A stretch of 64,000 bases of DNA from Thiothrix winogradskyi (GTDB taxonomy: Bacteria; Pseudomonadota; Gammaproteobacteria; Thiotrichales; Thiotrichaceae). The stretch covers positions 4,216,001 to 4,280,000 of the forward strand of contig NZ_CP091244.1 of NCBI RefSeq assembly GCF_021650935.1, given 5' to 3'. Positions 25,375 through 33,459 of the stretch are shown here, in pieces. The notes beneath the pieces were generated by a model. That model saw only the letters and a program-made list of their open reading frames with translations. It was not told the DNA's origin and did no database searches. Every line of letters starts with the position of its first letter. The first letter of the stretch is position 1. A program made the position numbers and the translations under genes.

Positions 25375-25713
25375 TTATACGGCATCCCGCCCGCTTTCGC
25401 CGGTACGGATACGGATAGCCTGTTCCACTGGCAGCACGAAAATCTTGCCGTCGCCAATCTTGCCGGTGTGTGCCGCTTTTTGAATCGCCTCAATCGCCCT
25501 GTCCACGTCCTCTTCCTTGACCACGATTTCCAGCTTCACTTTGGGCAGAAAATCCACCACGTATTCCGCACCACGGTACAACTCGGTGTGACCTTTTTGC
25601 CGCCCAAAACCTTTCACTTCACTGGCCGTCATCCCAGTGACACCAACTTCGGTTAGGGCTTCGCGCACATCGTCCAGTTTGAACGGTTTAATAATCGCCT
25701 GAATCAGCTTCAT
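25375..25713 (-). CDS. glnB: Nitrogen regulatory protein PII (GlnB/GlnK)
   Basis: A 112-residue PII protein, the standard length, sensing 2-oxoglutarate, ATP/ADP and glutamine status. The T-loop carries the uridylylation site Tyr51 in ELYRGAEY, and the ATP-binding B-loop reads HTGKIGDGKIF. ATG 25713 follows AGGAG with 5-nt spacing; an in-frame GTG at 25719 has no room for a ribosome site. It directly follows nadE, whose stop is 2 nt upstream. In many bacteria glnB follows nadE, which supports GlnB rather than GlnK; no amtB is present. Confidence 0.93.
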   Translation of the reverse strand: MKLIQAIIKPFKLDDVREALTEVGVTGMTASEVKGFGRQKGHTELYRGAEYVVDFLPKVKLEIVVKEEDVDRAIEAIQKAAHTGKIGDGKIFVLPVEQAIRIRTGESGRDAV

Positions 25714-25715
25714 GC

Positions 25716-27422
25716 TCACTCCTTTGGGGGGTTAAAAGGTAAATTTTTACGCCAAGCAGAGGTAATGGGGTAACGCCAATCCTTACCAAAACCGCGCCCG
25801 CTAATGCGCACGCCCGGTGCTGCTTGCCGCCGTTTGTATTCGCTCAATAGTACCAGATTCACCACGCGGCGCACGGTTGCCGCATCGAATCCACTGGCAA
25901 TAATATCCTCAAGCACTTCATCACCCTCGATGAAACGCCGCAAAATTGCATCCAGCACCTCATACGGTGGCAACGAATCCTGATCCACTTGCCCCGGTGC
26001 AAGCTCAGCAGAAGGTGGGCGCTCAATCACCCGCTGCGGAATCGCCTGCCCCAAGGTATTCCGGTATTCCGCCAATGCATACACCTGCATTTTGTACACA
26101 TCTTTCAGCGGTGAAAACGCCCCCGCCATATCGCCATACAAGGTGGCATAACCGACCGCGCTCTCGCTCTTATTGCTGGTAGACAGCAACAAACTGCCCA
26201 ACTTATTCGATAGCGACATTAGCAATACCCCGCGAATCCGCGCCTGCAAATTCTGCTCAGTCACATCCACCGGGCGATCACCAAATTCCGGCGCTAACGA
26301 AGCCGTGAAACTGTCGTAAATCGACGCAATCGGTATATTGCGGTAACGCACTCCCAGCCAGGCCGCTTGCTGTTGCGCATCCTCCAAACTCATGCCAGAG
26401 GTATAATGGAACGGCATCATCACCGCCTCAACATTTTCCGCCCCCAATGCATCCACCGCTAACGCCAACACCAAGGCGGAATCAATCCCACCCGACAAGC
26501 CCAGCAATACGCTGGAAAAACCGTTTTTGTGGACGTAATCGCGGATACCTGTCGTCAGTGCTTTGTAGATAAGCGGGGGAAACCCCTCCCCAACCCTCCC
26601 CTTATCAGGGAAGGGAGCAAGAGATGGTAAGTCATCTTCCTCCTCCCCTGACAAGGGGAGGCTGGGAGGGGTTTCTTTCTTCAAATCCCAATCCCGAACA
26701 AACACCCCTGCCGCAAACGCCTCTGCCCGAAACACGATATTCCCCGCCGCATCCAGCAGCATCGAATCGCCATCGAACACCAGCTCATCTTGCCCACCGA
26801 CCAGATTCACATACGCCAGCGGACATTGATTATTAGCCGCCTGCCGTTGCAGCAATGCCGCCCGTTGCGCCTGCTTGTCGTAACTAAACGGCGACGCATT
26901 CAATACACACAGCACCTCCGCACCGGCTGCCACCGCCGCTTGAGCAGGCGCATCCTCCCAAATATCCTCGCAAATCAGGATACCGACCTTAACGCCCGCC
27001 ACGTCCACCACTAAGGATTGCGCACCCGGCGTAAAATAGCGTTTTTCATCAAACACGCGGTAATTGGGCAAACATTGCTTGCTGTATTCCGCCACCATCT
27101 GCCCATCGCGCAACACGCACGCCATATTGTGCAATGCTGTACCACGACGTAACGGCACACCCACAATCACAGTGATGCCAGCCGTTTCTGCCGCCAAGGT
27201 TTCCACGCCTGCCTGCATTTGCGTCAAAAAGTCGGGGCGAAACAGCAAATCTTCCGGCGGATACCCCGCCAAGACCAGTTCTGGAAAGACAATCAAGTCA
27301 GCCTGCTGCTCCCGCGCTTGACGGATAGCGGCTTGTACTTGACCGAGATTATTTTGCACATCCCCCACACACACATTCAATTGGGCTAAAGCGATGCGTA
27401 ATGTCTGATTTTTCTTTTGCAC
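25716..27422 (-). CDS. nadE: Glutamine-dependent NAD+ synthetase
   Basis: A 568-residue two-domain enzyme making NAD from deamido-NAD. Residues about 1-245 form a nitrilase-type glutaminase (VFPELVLAGYPPEDLL; LICEDIWE; catalytic Cys in VLCVLNASPF). The C-terminal synthetase has the PP-loop LSGGIDSAL and STSNKSE. The start is GTG 27422; no ATG fits. Between the domains, residues about 250-280 (ETPPSLPLSGEEED and following) come from two inverted palindromic repeat copies. Family members near 540 residues lack this, so the linker is extended. It is followed by the PII gene. Confidence 0.94.
   Translation of the reverse strand: MQKKNQTLRIALAQLNVCVGDVQNNLGQVQAAIRQAREQQADLIVFPELVLAGYPPEDLLFRPDFLTQMQAGVETLAAETAGITVIVGVPLRRGTALHNMACVLRDGQMVAEYSKQCLPNYRVFDEKRYFTPGAQSLVVDVAGVKVGILICEDIWEDAPAQAAVAAGAEVLCVLNASPFSYDKQAQRAALLQRQAANNQCPLAYVNLVGGQDELVFDGDSMLLDAAGNIVFRAEAFAAGVFVRDWDLKKETPPSLPLSGEEEDDLPSLAPFPDKGRVGEGFPPLIYKALTTGIRDYVHKNGFSSVLLGLSGGIDSALVLALAVDALGAENVEAVMMPFHYTSGMSLEDAQQQAAWLGVRYRNIPIASIYDSFTASLAPEFGDRPVDVTEQNLQARIRGVLLMSLSNKLGSLLLSTSNKSESAVGYATLYGDMAGAFSPLKDVYKMQVYALAEYRNTLGQAIPQRVIERPPSAELAPGQVDQDSLPPYEVLDAILRRFIEGDEVLEDIIASGFDAATVRRVVNLVLLSEYKRRQAAPGVRISGRGFGKDWRYPITSAWRKNLPFNPPKE
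26582..26674. repeat. Paired palindromic repeats (family A) inside nadE
   Basis: One copy in each orientation: CCCCTCCCCAACCCTCCCC with TTATCA at 26583, and CCCCTGACAAGGGGAGGCTG with GGAGGGG at 26645. They are in frame and lie exactly at the glutaminase/synthetase linker. Confidence 0.9.
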
Positions 27423-27484
27423 AGTGTCATAAAACGTTAAGGTAGTTAAGTCAAAGACTATACCTGAAAAGGCTGTAACACATC

Positions 27485-27727
27485 ATGTCCCGCATTATTT
27501 TTATCCTTGTTTTGCTGGTAGTCGGTTTCCTTCTGTTAAAATCTTGGCAACGTAGGCAAAGCCTGAAACAAAAACACCAACAATCGTCCGGGAAAATCAC
27601 AACAAACACCCGCATGGTACGCTGCGAACATTGCGGCCTGCATGTCCCGGCACCTGAAGCGATTTCCCAGGGGGGGAAACACTTTTGCAGTCTGGAACAC
27701 GCGCAACAACACTTGACGAAAAGCTAA
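27485..27727 (+). CDS. PP0621-family small membrane protein
   Basis: An 80-residue protein with an N-terminal membrane segment (IIFILVLLVVGFLLL), a Lys/Gln-rich stretch and a C-terminal metal-site-like motif MVRCEHCGLHVPAPEA, then FCSLEHAQQH. It matches the PP0621 family, which lies directly upstream of pilS in Pseudomonas and relatives. Two Cys, another Cys and a His could bind zinc (inference). The pilS start lies inside its 3' end. Confidence 0.82.
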   Translation: MSRIIFILVLLVVGFLLLKSWQRRQSLKQKHQQSSGKITTNTRMVRCEHCGLHVPAPEAISQGGKHFCSLEHAQQHLTKS

Positions 27728-29313
27728 TCCCGGTCTTTTTACACGAAGACCCGTGGAATTTATTACGCCTCTACCATGTCTACCGCTTCACGCTGGCGGG
27801 CGCATTACTGGTATCGTTGGTGTTGGACTACAGCAATGTCAAACTGGGGAATCACGACCCCAACCTATTTGTCTGGCTCACGGGGGCATACCTATTAGTA
27901 GCGGTTGTTAGCAATCTCGCCTCGTATTTCCAATGGCCGGATTTGCCCGTGCAAACCGTGTCGTTTGTTATCCTCGACATTGCCATCCTGCTAGGCTTGC
28001 TGTATTCCAGCGGTGGGATTAGCGCGGGTTTCGGTATCTTATTGCTGATCCCAGTCTTAATTCCTCACCTCGGCAACCCCGGTCATGTCTCGCTGCTATT
28101 GGCAACAGTGACGGGGATATTGTTGGTAGCCATGCAAATTTGGCTGCAAAGCAAAGGGGAATCCGACAGCGGCGGTGTGATGCACAGCGGCTTGATTGCC
28201 TTGTTCATTCTGTTGATCAGCCTCGCCAGCAATCGCTGGATTCGCAAAGCCAGCGCGGTTGCCTCCTTAGCCCAACGGCGCGGCGTTGATCTTGCCAACC
28301 TCTCACAACTCAACCAGTCGATTCTCGACAAACTCGAATCCGGCATTGTGGTGGTGGAAGGTTCCGGCGCAATCCGCCACATGAATGAATCCGCGTGGGA
28401 CATGCTAGGGCAACCCGGCAACTGGCGCAGCAAACCCTTGCAACAATTCGCCCCCGAACTCGATCATCACTTGCAACATTGGCTGCACACGATTTGCCCG
28501 CGTATTGCCAGCTTTGACGTGCGCCACCAAAACACCACCGAAATGCGGGCGCGTTTTTCCCAGTTAGGGAATCAATCGCGCCGCGCCACCATGATCAATC
28601 TGGAAGACACCACCGAACAACGCGAAAAATTGCAAAGTGCCAAACTCGCCTCCCTCGGTCAGCTCACTGCCAGCATTGCCCACGAAATCCGCAACCCCTT
28701 AGGCGCGATCAGCCACGCCGCCCAACTCATGGGCGAATCCCAAAATTTTGACAAAGCCGACCTGCGCCTGCTGCAAATCATCCAATCCAATGCCCGCCGC
28801 ATGAATCTGACCATCGAAAGCGTGCTTAACCTTTCCCGCAAAAAAACGCCCAACCGTGAACGCTTGGCGCTCAAATTGTGGTTACACGAATTCCGCAAAG
28901 ATTTCCTACTGCAAAACAAATTGCGTGACGATCAAATGAATCTGTTCATTGAACCGGCGGACACGGTGATTGAGTTCGACCCGGCGCATTTGCACCAAAT
29001 CATCTGGAACTTGTGCAGCAACGCCTACAAATACGCCCACGACAACCCCAAGTATTTACAACTCGACATTCACGGCGGCAACCCGACCCATACCCGCGAC
29101 ATTATGCTCAATGTGATGGATAACGGGCGCGGCATGACCGAAGCGCAACGCCAACGCCTGTTTGAACCGTTTTTCACCACCAGCACCCAAGGCACAGGCT
29201 TGGGTTTATTCATGTCACGCGAACTGTGCTTGACCAATGGCGCAACCTTAGACTATGTTGCATTAGCGTCAGGTGGAAGCTGTTTCCGCTTGGTGTTTGC
29301 GCATCATCGCTAA
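27685..29313 (+). CDS. pilS: Sensor histidine kinase PilS
   Basis: A 542-residue membrane kinase that senses pilin levels and phosphorylates PilR. Six membrane segments fill residues about 20-180, followed by a PAS-like part (ILDKLESGIVVVEGSGAI), the H-box SIAHEIRNPLGA, an N-box (WNLCSNAYKYA), and G-boxes (DNGRGM; GTGLGLFMSR). The only start available is TTG 27685, which overlaps the PP0621-like gene by 43 nt and has GGGGGGAAAC upstream. This nested start implies coupled translation. PilR follows after 19 nt. Confidence 0.92.
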   Translation: MQSGTRATTLDEKLIPVFLHEDPWNLLRLYHVYRFTLAGALLVSLVLDYSNVKLGNHDPNLFVWLTGAYLLVAVVSNLASYFQWPDLPVQTVSFVILDIAILLGLLYSSGGISAGFGILLLIPVLIPHLGNPGHVSLLLATVTGILLVAMQIWLQSKGESDSGGVMHSGLIALFILLISLASNRWIRKASAVASLAQRRGVDLANLSQLNQSILDKLESGIVVVEGSGAIRHMNESAWDMLGQPGNWRSKPLQQFAPELDHHLQHWLHTICPRIASFDVRHQNTTEMRARFSQLGNQSRRATMINLEDTTEQREKLQSAKLASLGQLTASIAHEIRNPLGAISHAAQLMGESQNFDKADLRLLQIIQSNARRMNLTIESVLNLSRKKTPNRERLALKLWLHEFRKDFLLQNKLRDDQMNLFIEPADTVIEFDPAHLHQIIWNLCSNAYKYAHDNPKYLQLDIHGGNPTHTRDIMLNVMDNGRGMTEAQRQRLFEPFFTTSTQGTGLGLFMSRELCLTNGATLDYVALASGGSCFRLVFAHHR

Positions 29314-29332
29314 AACCATAAGATAATTATAA

Positions 29333-30766
29333 ATGACTGAACAAACCGTACTCATCATTGATGATGAACCTGACATTCGTGAACTGTTGGAAATCACCCT
29401 GTTACGCATGGGGCTGGATACCATCACCGCTGGCGACGTGGAGAGCGCTCTCAGCCAGATCGAAAAATACCGCCCGCACCTGTGCCTGACCGATATGAAA
29501 CTACCCGACGGTAGCGGCATCGACATTGTGCGTTACCTGCAAAAAAATCACCCGCACATTCCTGTCGCGGTGATTACGGCGTTTGGCAGCATGGATACAG
29601 CAGTGGAAGCGCTCAAAGCGGGTGCTTACGATTTCGTGTCCAAACCCGTGGATTTGCCAAAACTGCGCGAGTTGATTCAAACCGCCCTGAAGCTTTCCGC
29701 TGGTAAAGGCAAACAGCCCGCGCAAACGGATGATGATAGCGACACCCACAGCAACAGTATTTTGGGCAATTCCCCGGCGATGCAGCAACTCAAAGCCACC
29801 ATCCACAAACTGGCACGTAGCCAAGCGCCGGTTTACATCCACGGTGAATCGGGCAGCGGTAAGGAATTGGTGGCGCACCAGATTCACCAGCAAGGTTCGC
29901 GGGTCAAAGCGCCGTTTGTGCCGGTCAACTGCGGGGCGATTCCTGAAAATCTGATGGAAAGCGAATTCTTTGGGCACAAAAAAGGCAGCTTTACCGGCGC
30001 AATGGCGGATAAGCAGGGGCTGTTTCAAGCGGCGCACAAAGGCACGTTGTTTTTGGATGAGGTGGCTGATTTGCCGTTGACTATGCAGGTCAAATTGTTG
30101 CGGGCGATTCAGGAAGGCGCGGTTAAACCCGTGGGAGGCTTGGAAGAAATCCCGGTGGATGTGCGGATTCTGAGCGCGACCCACAAGAGTTTAGAACACG
30201 AGGTCGCGGCGGGGCATTTCCGGCAAGATTTGTATTACCGTTTGAATGTGATCAAGTTGAAAGTGCCACCGCTGCGCGAACGGCAGGAGGATATTTTGCT
30301 GTTGGCGGACTTTTTCTTGCAGAAAATTGCCGAGCGTTGGCAGATGCCACCGATTCGGTTGTCGCCTGCGGCGCGGCAAGAGTTGGGGGCGTATGGGTTT
30401 CCGGGGAATGTGCGCGAGCTGGAAAACGTGCTGGAGCGGGCGAGTACGTTGTGTGATAACAATACGATTCAGCCGGATGATTTGCAGTTGCCGGTGGCAG
30501 TTGTTACCCCTCACCCCAACCCCGCACCCAGCCGCTTTGGCGGCGTCCCTCTAAGTGGCGAGGGGCTTGAAGAGAAGAAGGTGATGAAGGGAGAAGCGGA
30601 CATGTTACCAGCATGGAATCCCGTGGATGAGGAGGCGGAACGTGATTTGATTTTGCGGGCGTTGGAACAGACGCGCTGGAATCGGACGAAGGCAGCAGAA
30701 GTATTGGGGATGTCGTTCCGGCAGTTGCGTTACCGGATTCAGAAGTATGGGTTGGATGAGGGTTAA
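29333..30766 (+). CDS. pilR: Sigma-54 response regulator PilR
   Basis: A 477-residue NtrC-family activator of pilin transcription. Receiver domain residues 1-120 with phospho-acceptor Asp in LCLTDMKLPDG; AAA+ domain with Walker A GESGSGKE, sigma-54 contact motif ESEFFGHKKGSFTGA, and Walker B GTLFLDEVADLP; Fis-type helix-turn-helix at the C-terminus (NRTKAAEVLGMSFRQLRYRI). Residues about 391-414 come from an inserted palindromic repeat in the linker before the DNA-binding domain. A good target is the sigma-54 promoter at 32713-32730. Confidence 0.94.
   Translation: MTEQTVLIIDDEPDIRELLEITLLRMGLDTITAGDVESALSQIEKYRPHLCLTDMKLPDGSGIDIVRYLQKNHPHIPVAVITAFGSMDTAVEALKAGAYDFVSKPVDLPKLRELIQTALKLSAGKGKQPAQTDDDSDTHSNSILGNSPAMQQLKATIHKLARSQAPVYIHGESGSGKELVAHQIHQQGSRVKAPFVPVNCGAIPENLMESEFFGHKKGSFTGAMADKQGLFQAAHKGTLFLDEVADLPLTMQVKLLRAIQEGAVKPVGGLEEIPVDVRILSATHKSLEHEVAAGHFRQDLYYRLNVIKLKVPPLRERQEDILLLADFFLQKIAERWQMPPIRLSPAARQELGAYGFPGNVRELENVLERASTLCDNNTIQPDDLQLPVAVVTPHPNPAPSRFGGVPLSGEGLEEKKVMKGEADMLPAWNPVDEEAERDLILRALEQTRWNRTKAAEVLGMSFRQLRYRIQKYGLDEG
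30506..30572. repeat. Palindromic repeat (family A-like) inside pilR
   Basis: CCCCTCACCCCAACCCC, then a CAGCCGCTTTGGCGGC hairpin, then GGCGAGGGGCTTGA. It resembles the copy in the midA-like gene at 21327. In frame, in the AAA/HTH linker. Confidence 0.78.
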
Positions 30767-30835
30767 TACCGTTTTTCACGTTAAAAATGGAAGTATGATG
30801 CCGTTTTTAACGCGAAAATCGTATTAAGGATAACT
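30765..30835. repeat. Imperfect inverted repeat at the pilR 3' end
   Basis: Two AT-rich arms of about 26 bp (AATACCGTTTTTCACGTTAA and its partner TTAACGCGAAAATCGTATT) form an imperfect inverted repeat starting at the pilR stop. It may act as a terminator-like or mobile small repeat; it lacks a clean GC stem with U-tract. Confidence 0.5.
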
Positions 30836-30937
30836 TTCTACCGTTTGTGTTGGCGAGTTGAAGTGCTGTTGGTATTGCGTTTGCCCGCCGCAGACACTAT
30901 TCTTACGCTATAGCACATAGATCAAGGAAACGTAAAA

Positions 30938-31147
30938 ATGTACACCGCGACACTTTCAAGTAAATACCAACTGTCGATACCCAAAGGCATTCGTGAGTTG
31001 CTCAACTTACAAGCGGGTCAACAATTTACTGTGCTGGCGAAAGGCAAAGTGATTGAATTGGTGCAAGTACGCTCGATCAAGGAAATGCGGGGGTTTCTCA
31101 AGGGCGTAAATACTGAGAACGTCCGTGATCGGCAGGATCGTTTTTAA
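30938..31147 (+). CDS. AbrB/MazE-family antitoxin (VapB-like)
   Basis: A 69-residue protein with the AbrB-type swapped-hairpin DNA-binding fold (ATLSSKYQLSIPKGIRELLN, AGQQF) and a short toxin-binding tail (FLKGVNTENVRDRQDRF). It neutralises the adjoining PIN toxin and autoregulates the pair. Its stop overlaps the toxin start by 1 nt (TAATG). An AAGGAAACG ribosome site precedes the ATG. Confidence 0.87.
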   Translation: MYTATLSSKYQLSIPKGIRELLNLQAGQQFTVLAKGKVIELVQVRSIKEMRGFLKGVNTENVRDRQDRF

Positions 31148-31542
31148 TGGCTTGCCTAGTCGATACCTGTGGTTGGATTGAGTGGCTGACCGAAGGGGCG
31201 TTAGTCGCCGAATTTGAGCCGTGGCTTGAGAATATTGAACAAGTTTATGTGCCAACGGTTATCCAGTTTGAGCTTTACAAATGGGTCAAGCGTGAGCGCG
31301 GCGAAAATCGGGCGTTAGAAGTTGCGGCGCTTACAGAGCAAGGGATTGTAGTGCCGCTACACACTGCCATTAGCTTACTGGCGGCAGATTTGGCGTTGGA
31401 GCATAAGCTGTCGTTTGCGGATGCTGTTATTTATGCCACCGCACGCTATGCGGATGTTGTGTTGGTCACTGCGGACGATCATTTTAAAGATTTGCCGCAC
31501 GTCATCTACTTTGACAAGACCCAGAAGTTTGTACGTTCATGA
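31147..31542 (+). CDS. vapC: PIN-domain ribonuclease toxin (VapC)
   Basis: A 131-residue PIN-domain protein. Acidic residues of the nuclease site are visible in LVDTCGWIEWL, FADAVIYATA and VTADDHF. VapC toxins cleave tRNA or rRNA to halt translation; the target here is unknown. Overlap with the antitoxin indicates one transcript. Confidence 0.87.
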   Translation: MACLVDTCGWIEWLTEGALVAEFEPWLENIEQVYVPTVIQFELYKWVKRERGENRALEVAALTEQGIVVPLHTAISLLAADLALEHKLSFADAVIYATARYADVVLVTADDHFKDLPHVIYFDKTQKFVRS

Positions 31543-31596
31543 CGCTGCGTGTTCAGATACGCTATTATCAATGGCATCGGCACAGGAGATTCGCAC

Positions 31597-32175
31597 ATGG
31601 GTTATGCACTACGGCAAGACAATTACCTCACGCTTGAGGAATATTTGGAAGGTGAGCAATTTGCCATCGAGAAATCAGAATACGTTCGCGGCGAAGTTTA
31701 CGCGATGGCGGGGGCTTCTGACCGGCATGTTAAAGTGACGTTGAATGCGGCTTTGCTGATTAAGCAACAACTGCGCGGCTCTGGGTGCAGCACGTACATT
31801 GCGGATATGAAGGTGCGTATTGCGGCAGATGATACCTTTTTCTACCCGGATGTGATGGTAACGTGCGAGCCTTCCGATCAGTTGGTGGAGCGGGATTATG
31901 CCAAACATCACCCCAAGCTGATTGTCGAGGTGCTTTCTCCTTCCACCGAGGATAAAGATCGGGGCAGTAAATTCATCAGCTACCGTAAACTGGACAGTTT
32001 GGAGGAATATTTGCTGATTGACCCCCGCACGTATTATGTGGAACTGTTCCGCCGCCAGAATGAGGATGAATGGGTACTAATGACGCGTAGCGGTGCAGAA
32101 GCAAGCTTGACCTTGAATAGCATTGGGTTGACGTGTTGTTTGGCGGATTTTTATGATGACGTGCGGTTTGATTAA
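31597..32175 (+). CDS. Uma2-family PD-(D/E)XK endonuclease-like protein (DUF820)
   Basis: A 192-residue protein of the Uma2/DUF820 family, widespread in cyanobacteria and Thiothrix-type genomes. The restriction-endonuclease-like core is visible: YLTLEEYLEGE, EYVRGEVYAMAG, FYPDVMVTC (Asp) and PKLIVEVLSPST (Glu). ATG 31597 follows CAGGAG; the frame to 31549 is unlikely. The biological role is unclear. Its end overlaps the convergent BrnA gene by 4 nt. Confidence 0.85.
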   Translation: MGYALRQDNYLTLEEYLEGEQFAIEKSEYVRGEVYAMAGASDRHVKVTLNAALLIKQQLRGSGCSTYIADMKVRIAADDTFFYPDVMVTCEPSDQLVERDYAKHHPKLIVEVLSPSTEDKDRGSKFISYRKLDSLEEYLLIDPRTYYVELFRRQNEDEWVLMTRSGAEASLTLNSIGLTCCLADFYDDVRFD

Positions 32176-32483
32176 GCTGCCTGCTGCATCGCCTCGCGGA
32201 GCAGTTGATTTAGCCGCGTTTGGTAGCCTGCGCCGCTGGATTGCAGCCATGCCAGAATGTCAGCATCAATGCGCACCGTGACTTGCTTCTTGATCGGACG
32301 GTAAAATTTACCAACCACGGCATTTTTCCAAGCATCATCACCCGCTTCGGGAATATCGCTGAAGTCGATTTCTTCATCTGGCATCGCTGCTAATATCCTC
32401 AACTCCTCTTCCTGCTTAGCGGTCAAAGCGGGTAAGTTGAAGGCATCTAATGAGAATTTAACAGTTTTGGTTTGCTTGTCCAT
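32172..32483 (-). CDS. BrnA-family antitoxin
   Basis: A 103-residue protein with a long N-terminal acidic region and a C-terminal ribbon-helix-helix part (VTVRIDADILAWLQSSGAGY, TRLNQLLREAM), as in BrnA/DUF4415 antitoxins. The usual partner BrnT precedes it in type II pairs; here only a 21-codon BrnT scar remains upstream at 32498-32563. A GAAAGGAAACG site precedes the ATG. It may be an orphan regulator. Confidence 0.85.
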   Translation of the reverse strand: MDKQTKTVKFSLDAFNLPALTAKQEEELRILAAMPDEEIDFSDIPEAGDDAWKNAVVGKFYRPIKKQVTVRIDADILAWLQSSGAGYQTRLNQLLREAMQQAA

Positions 32484-32497
32484 AACGTTTCCTTTCT

Positions 32498-32563
32498 TTA
32501 GGTTCTGCCCTTCTCGCTGAAGTGCTTACGGATGTTTTTAGCCTCATCCCACTCAAAATCCAT
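32498..32563 (-). pseudogene. Remnant of BrnT toxin gene
   Basis: A 21-codon frame with ATG, reading MDFEWDEAKN then IRKHFSEKGRT and stop, 14 nt before the BrnA gene. The first ten residues match the conserved N-terminus of BrnT toxins (xFEWDExK). The rest of the roughly 90-residue toxin is missing, so an internal or C-terminal deletion probably removed the ribonuclease. Confidence 0.65.
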
Positions 32564-32612
32564 AAATATCTCACTTACAGAAAAGTAACTACGTTATAGC
32601 GCATCCCTTCCA

Positions 32613-32652
32613 TGCTGTCACATTCCTCCTACCTGCCTGTCACATTTTGACA
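32613..32652 (+). promoter_or_regulatory. Possible PilR-binding region
   Basis: Two direct CTGTCACATT copies (32615, 32637) and a TTGACA facing them form TGTCA/TGACA half sites about 65-100 bp upstream of the sigma-54 promoter. Reported Pseudomonas PilR sites contain repeated C/G-TGTC. The assignment is inference. Confidence 0.5.
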
Positions 32653-32712
32653 ACCACCTCCGCAAAACCACCGATCATCCCAGAAAACCTACCGCTAACA
32701 CCCAAATGGCAG

Positions 32713-32730
32713 TTGGCACGTCTCATGCAT
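32713..32730 (+). promoter_or_regulatory. Sigma-54 (-24/-12) promoter of the first pilin gene
   Basis: TTGGCACGTCTCATGCAT has GG and GC exactly 12 bp apart and an almost complete TTGGCACG block, fitting the sigma-54 consensus. It lies about 65 bp upstream of the pilin start, as expected for a PilR-controlled pilA. Confidence 0.82.
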
Positions 32731-32795
32731 TACTCCTTGCGTCTGAGGACATTAACAAATCTCCCAACTAATCCTAACAATAAGGAATGATGAAA

Positions 32796-33380
32796 ATGAG
32801 TATGAAAACAAAAATGAAAATGAGCATGAGAACAGCGCAATATAAAGCACAAGCTGGTTTCACGCTGATCGAATTAATGATCGTAGTCGCCATCATCGGC
32901 ATTTTGGCTGCGATTGCACTGCCCGCTTACCAAGATTACACCATCCGCGCTCGTGTAACGGAAGGTATTGGCATGGTATCCCCTCTGAAGTTAGCTATGG
33001 CGACGGAAGTATCTTCTACCGCAGATCTAGTTATCACAGCAGATGATTGGAATAGCCAAGATAACTACAACGGTACTGCACCTACCAGTAAATACGTCGA
33101 TGAAATTGCAGTTAACAACGCAACAGGTGTTGTTACCGTAACATTTAACCCTGCTTCTGTCGGCGTTGCAGCAACAGAAAATGAAATCACCATGACTCCT
33201 TCAGTTCGTACTCCAGGCGGTATCCAAACCTTAGAAGATGCCTTAGCTGCGGGTGCTTCCGGTCCATTAGATTGGGCATGTGCATCTGCAACCAACACCG
33301 CTGCTTCAGCACGTTCTCTCTCTGTTACTGCCCCAACCAATGGTTTGCTGGCCAAATATGCACCAGCAGAATGCCGTTAA
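32796..33380 (+). CDS. pilA: Type IV pilin major subunit (PilA), first copy
   Basis: A 194-residue prepilin. The leader ends in Gly followed by the invariant FTLIELMIVVAIIGILAAIA, cleaved and N-methylated by PilD; Glu5 is present. A TIRARVTEG helix and a C-terminal disulfide-type pair of Cys (DWACAS and PAECR) follow. Several Met codons crowd the start; ATG 32796 has AAGGA at 9 nt, whereas 32787 and 32790 are too close. A sigma-54 promoter lies upstream and a strong terminator follows. It is paralogous to the next gene. Confidence 0.94.
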   Translation: MSMKTKMKMSMRTAQYKAQAGFTLIELMIVVAIIGILAAIALPAYQDYTIRARVTEGIGMVSPLKLAMATEVSSTADLVITADDWNSQDNYNGTAPTSKYVDEIAVNNATGVVTVTFNPASVGVAATENEITMTPSVRTPGGIQTLEDALAAGASGPLDWACASATNTAASARSLSVTAPTNGLLAKYAPAECR

Positions 33381-33404
33381 TAATCAGTTAGGCTATTAAT
33401 AGTA

Positions 33405-33435
33405 AAAGGCAGCTTGATTAACAAGCTGCCTTTTT
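33405..33435 (+). terminator. Rho-independent terminator after pilA
   Basis: AAAGGCAGCTTG, a 4-5 nt loop and CAAGCTGCC followed by five T residues. A perfect stem between the two pilin genes, so the second pilin probably needs its own promoter. Confidence 0.92.
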
Positions 33436-33459
33436 CAATAAAGGCTTGGGATTTGCATT

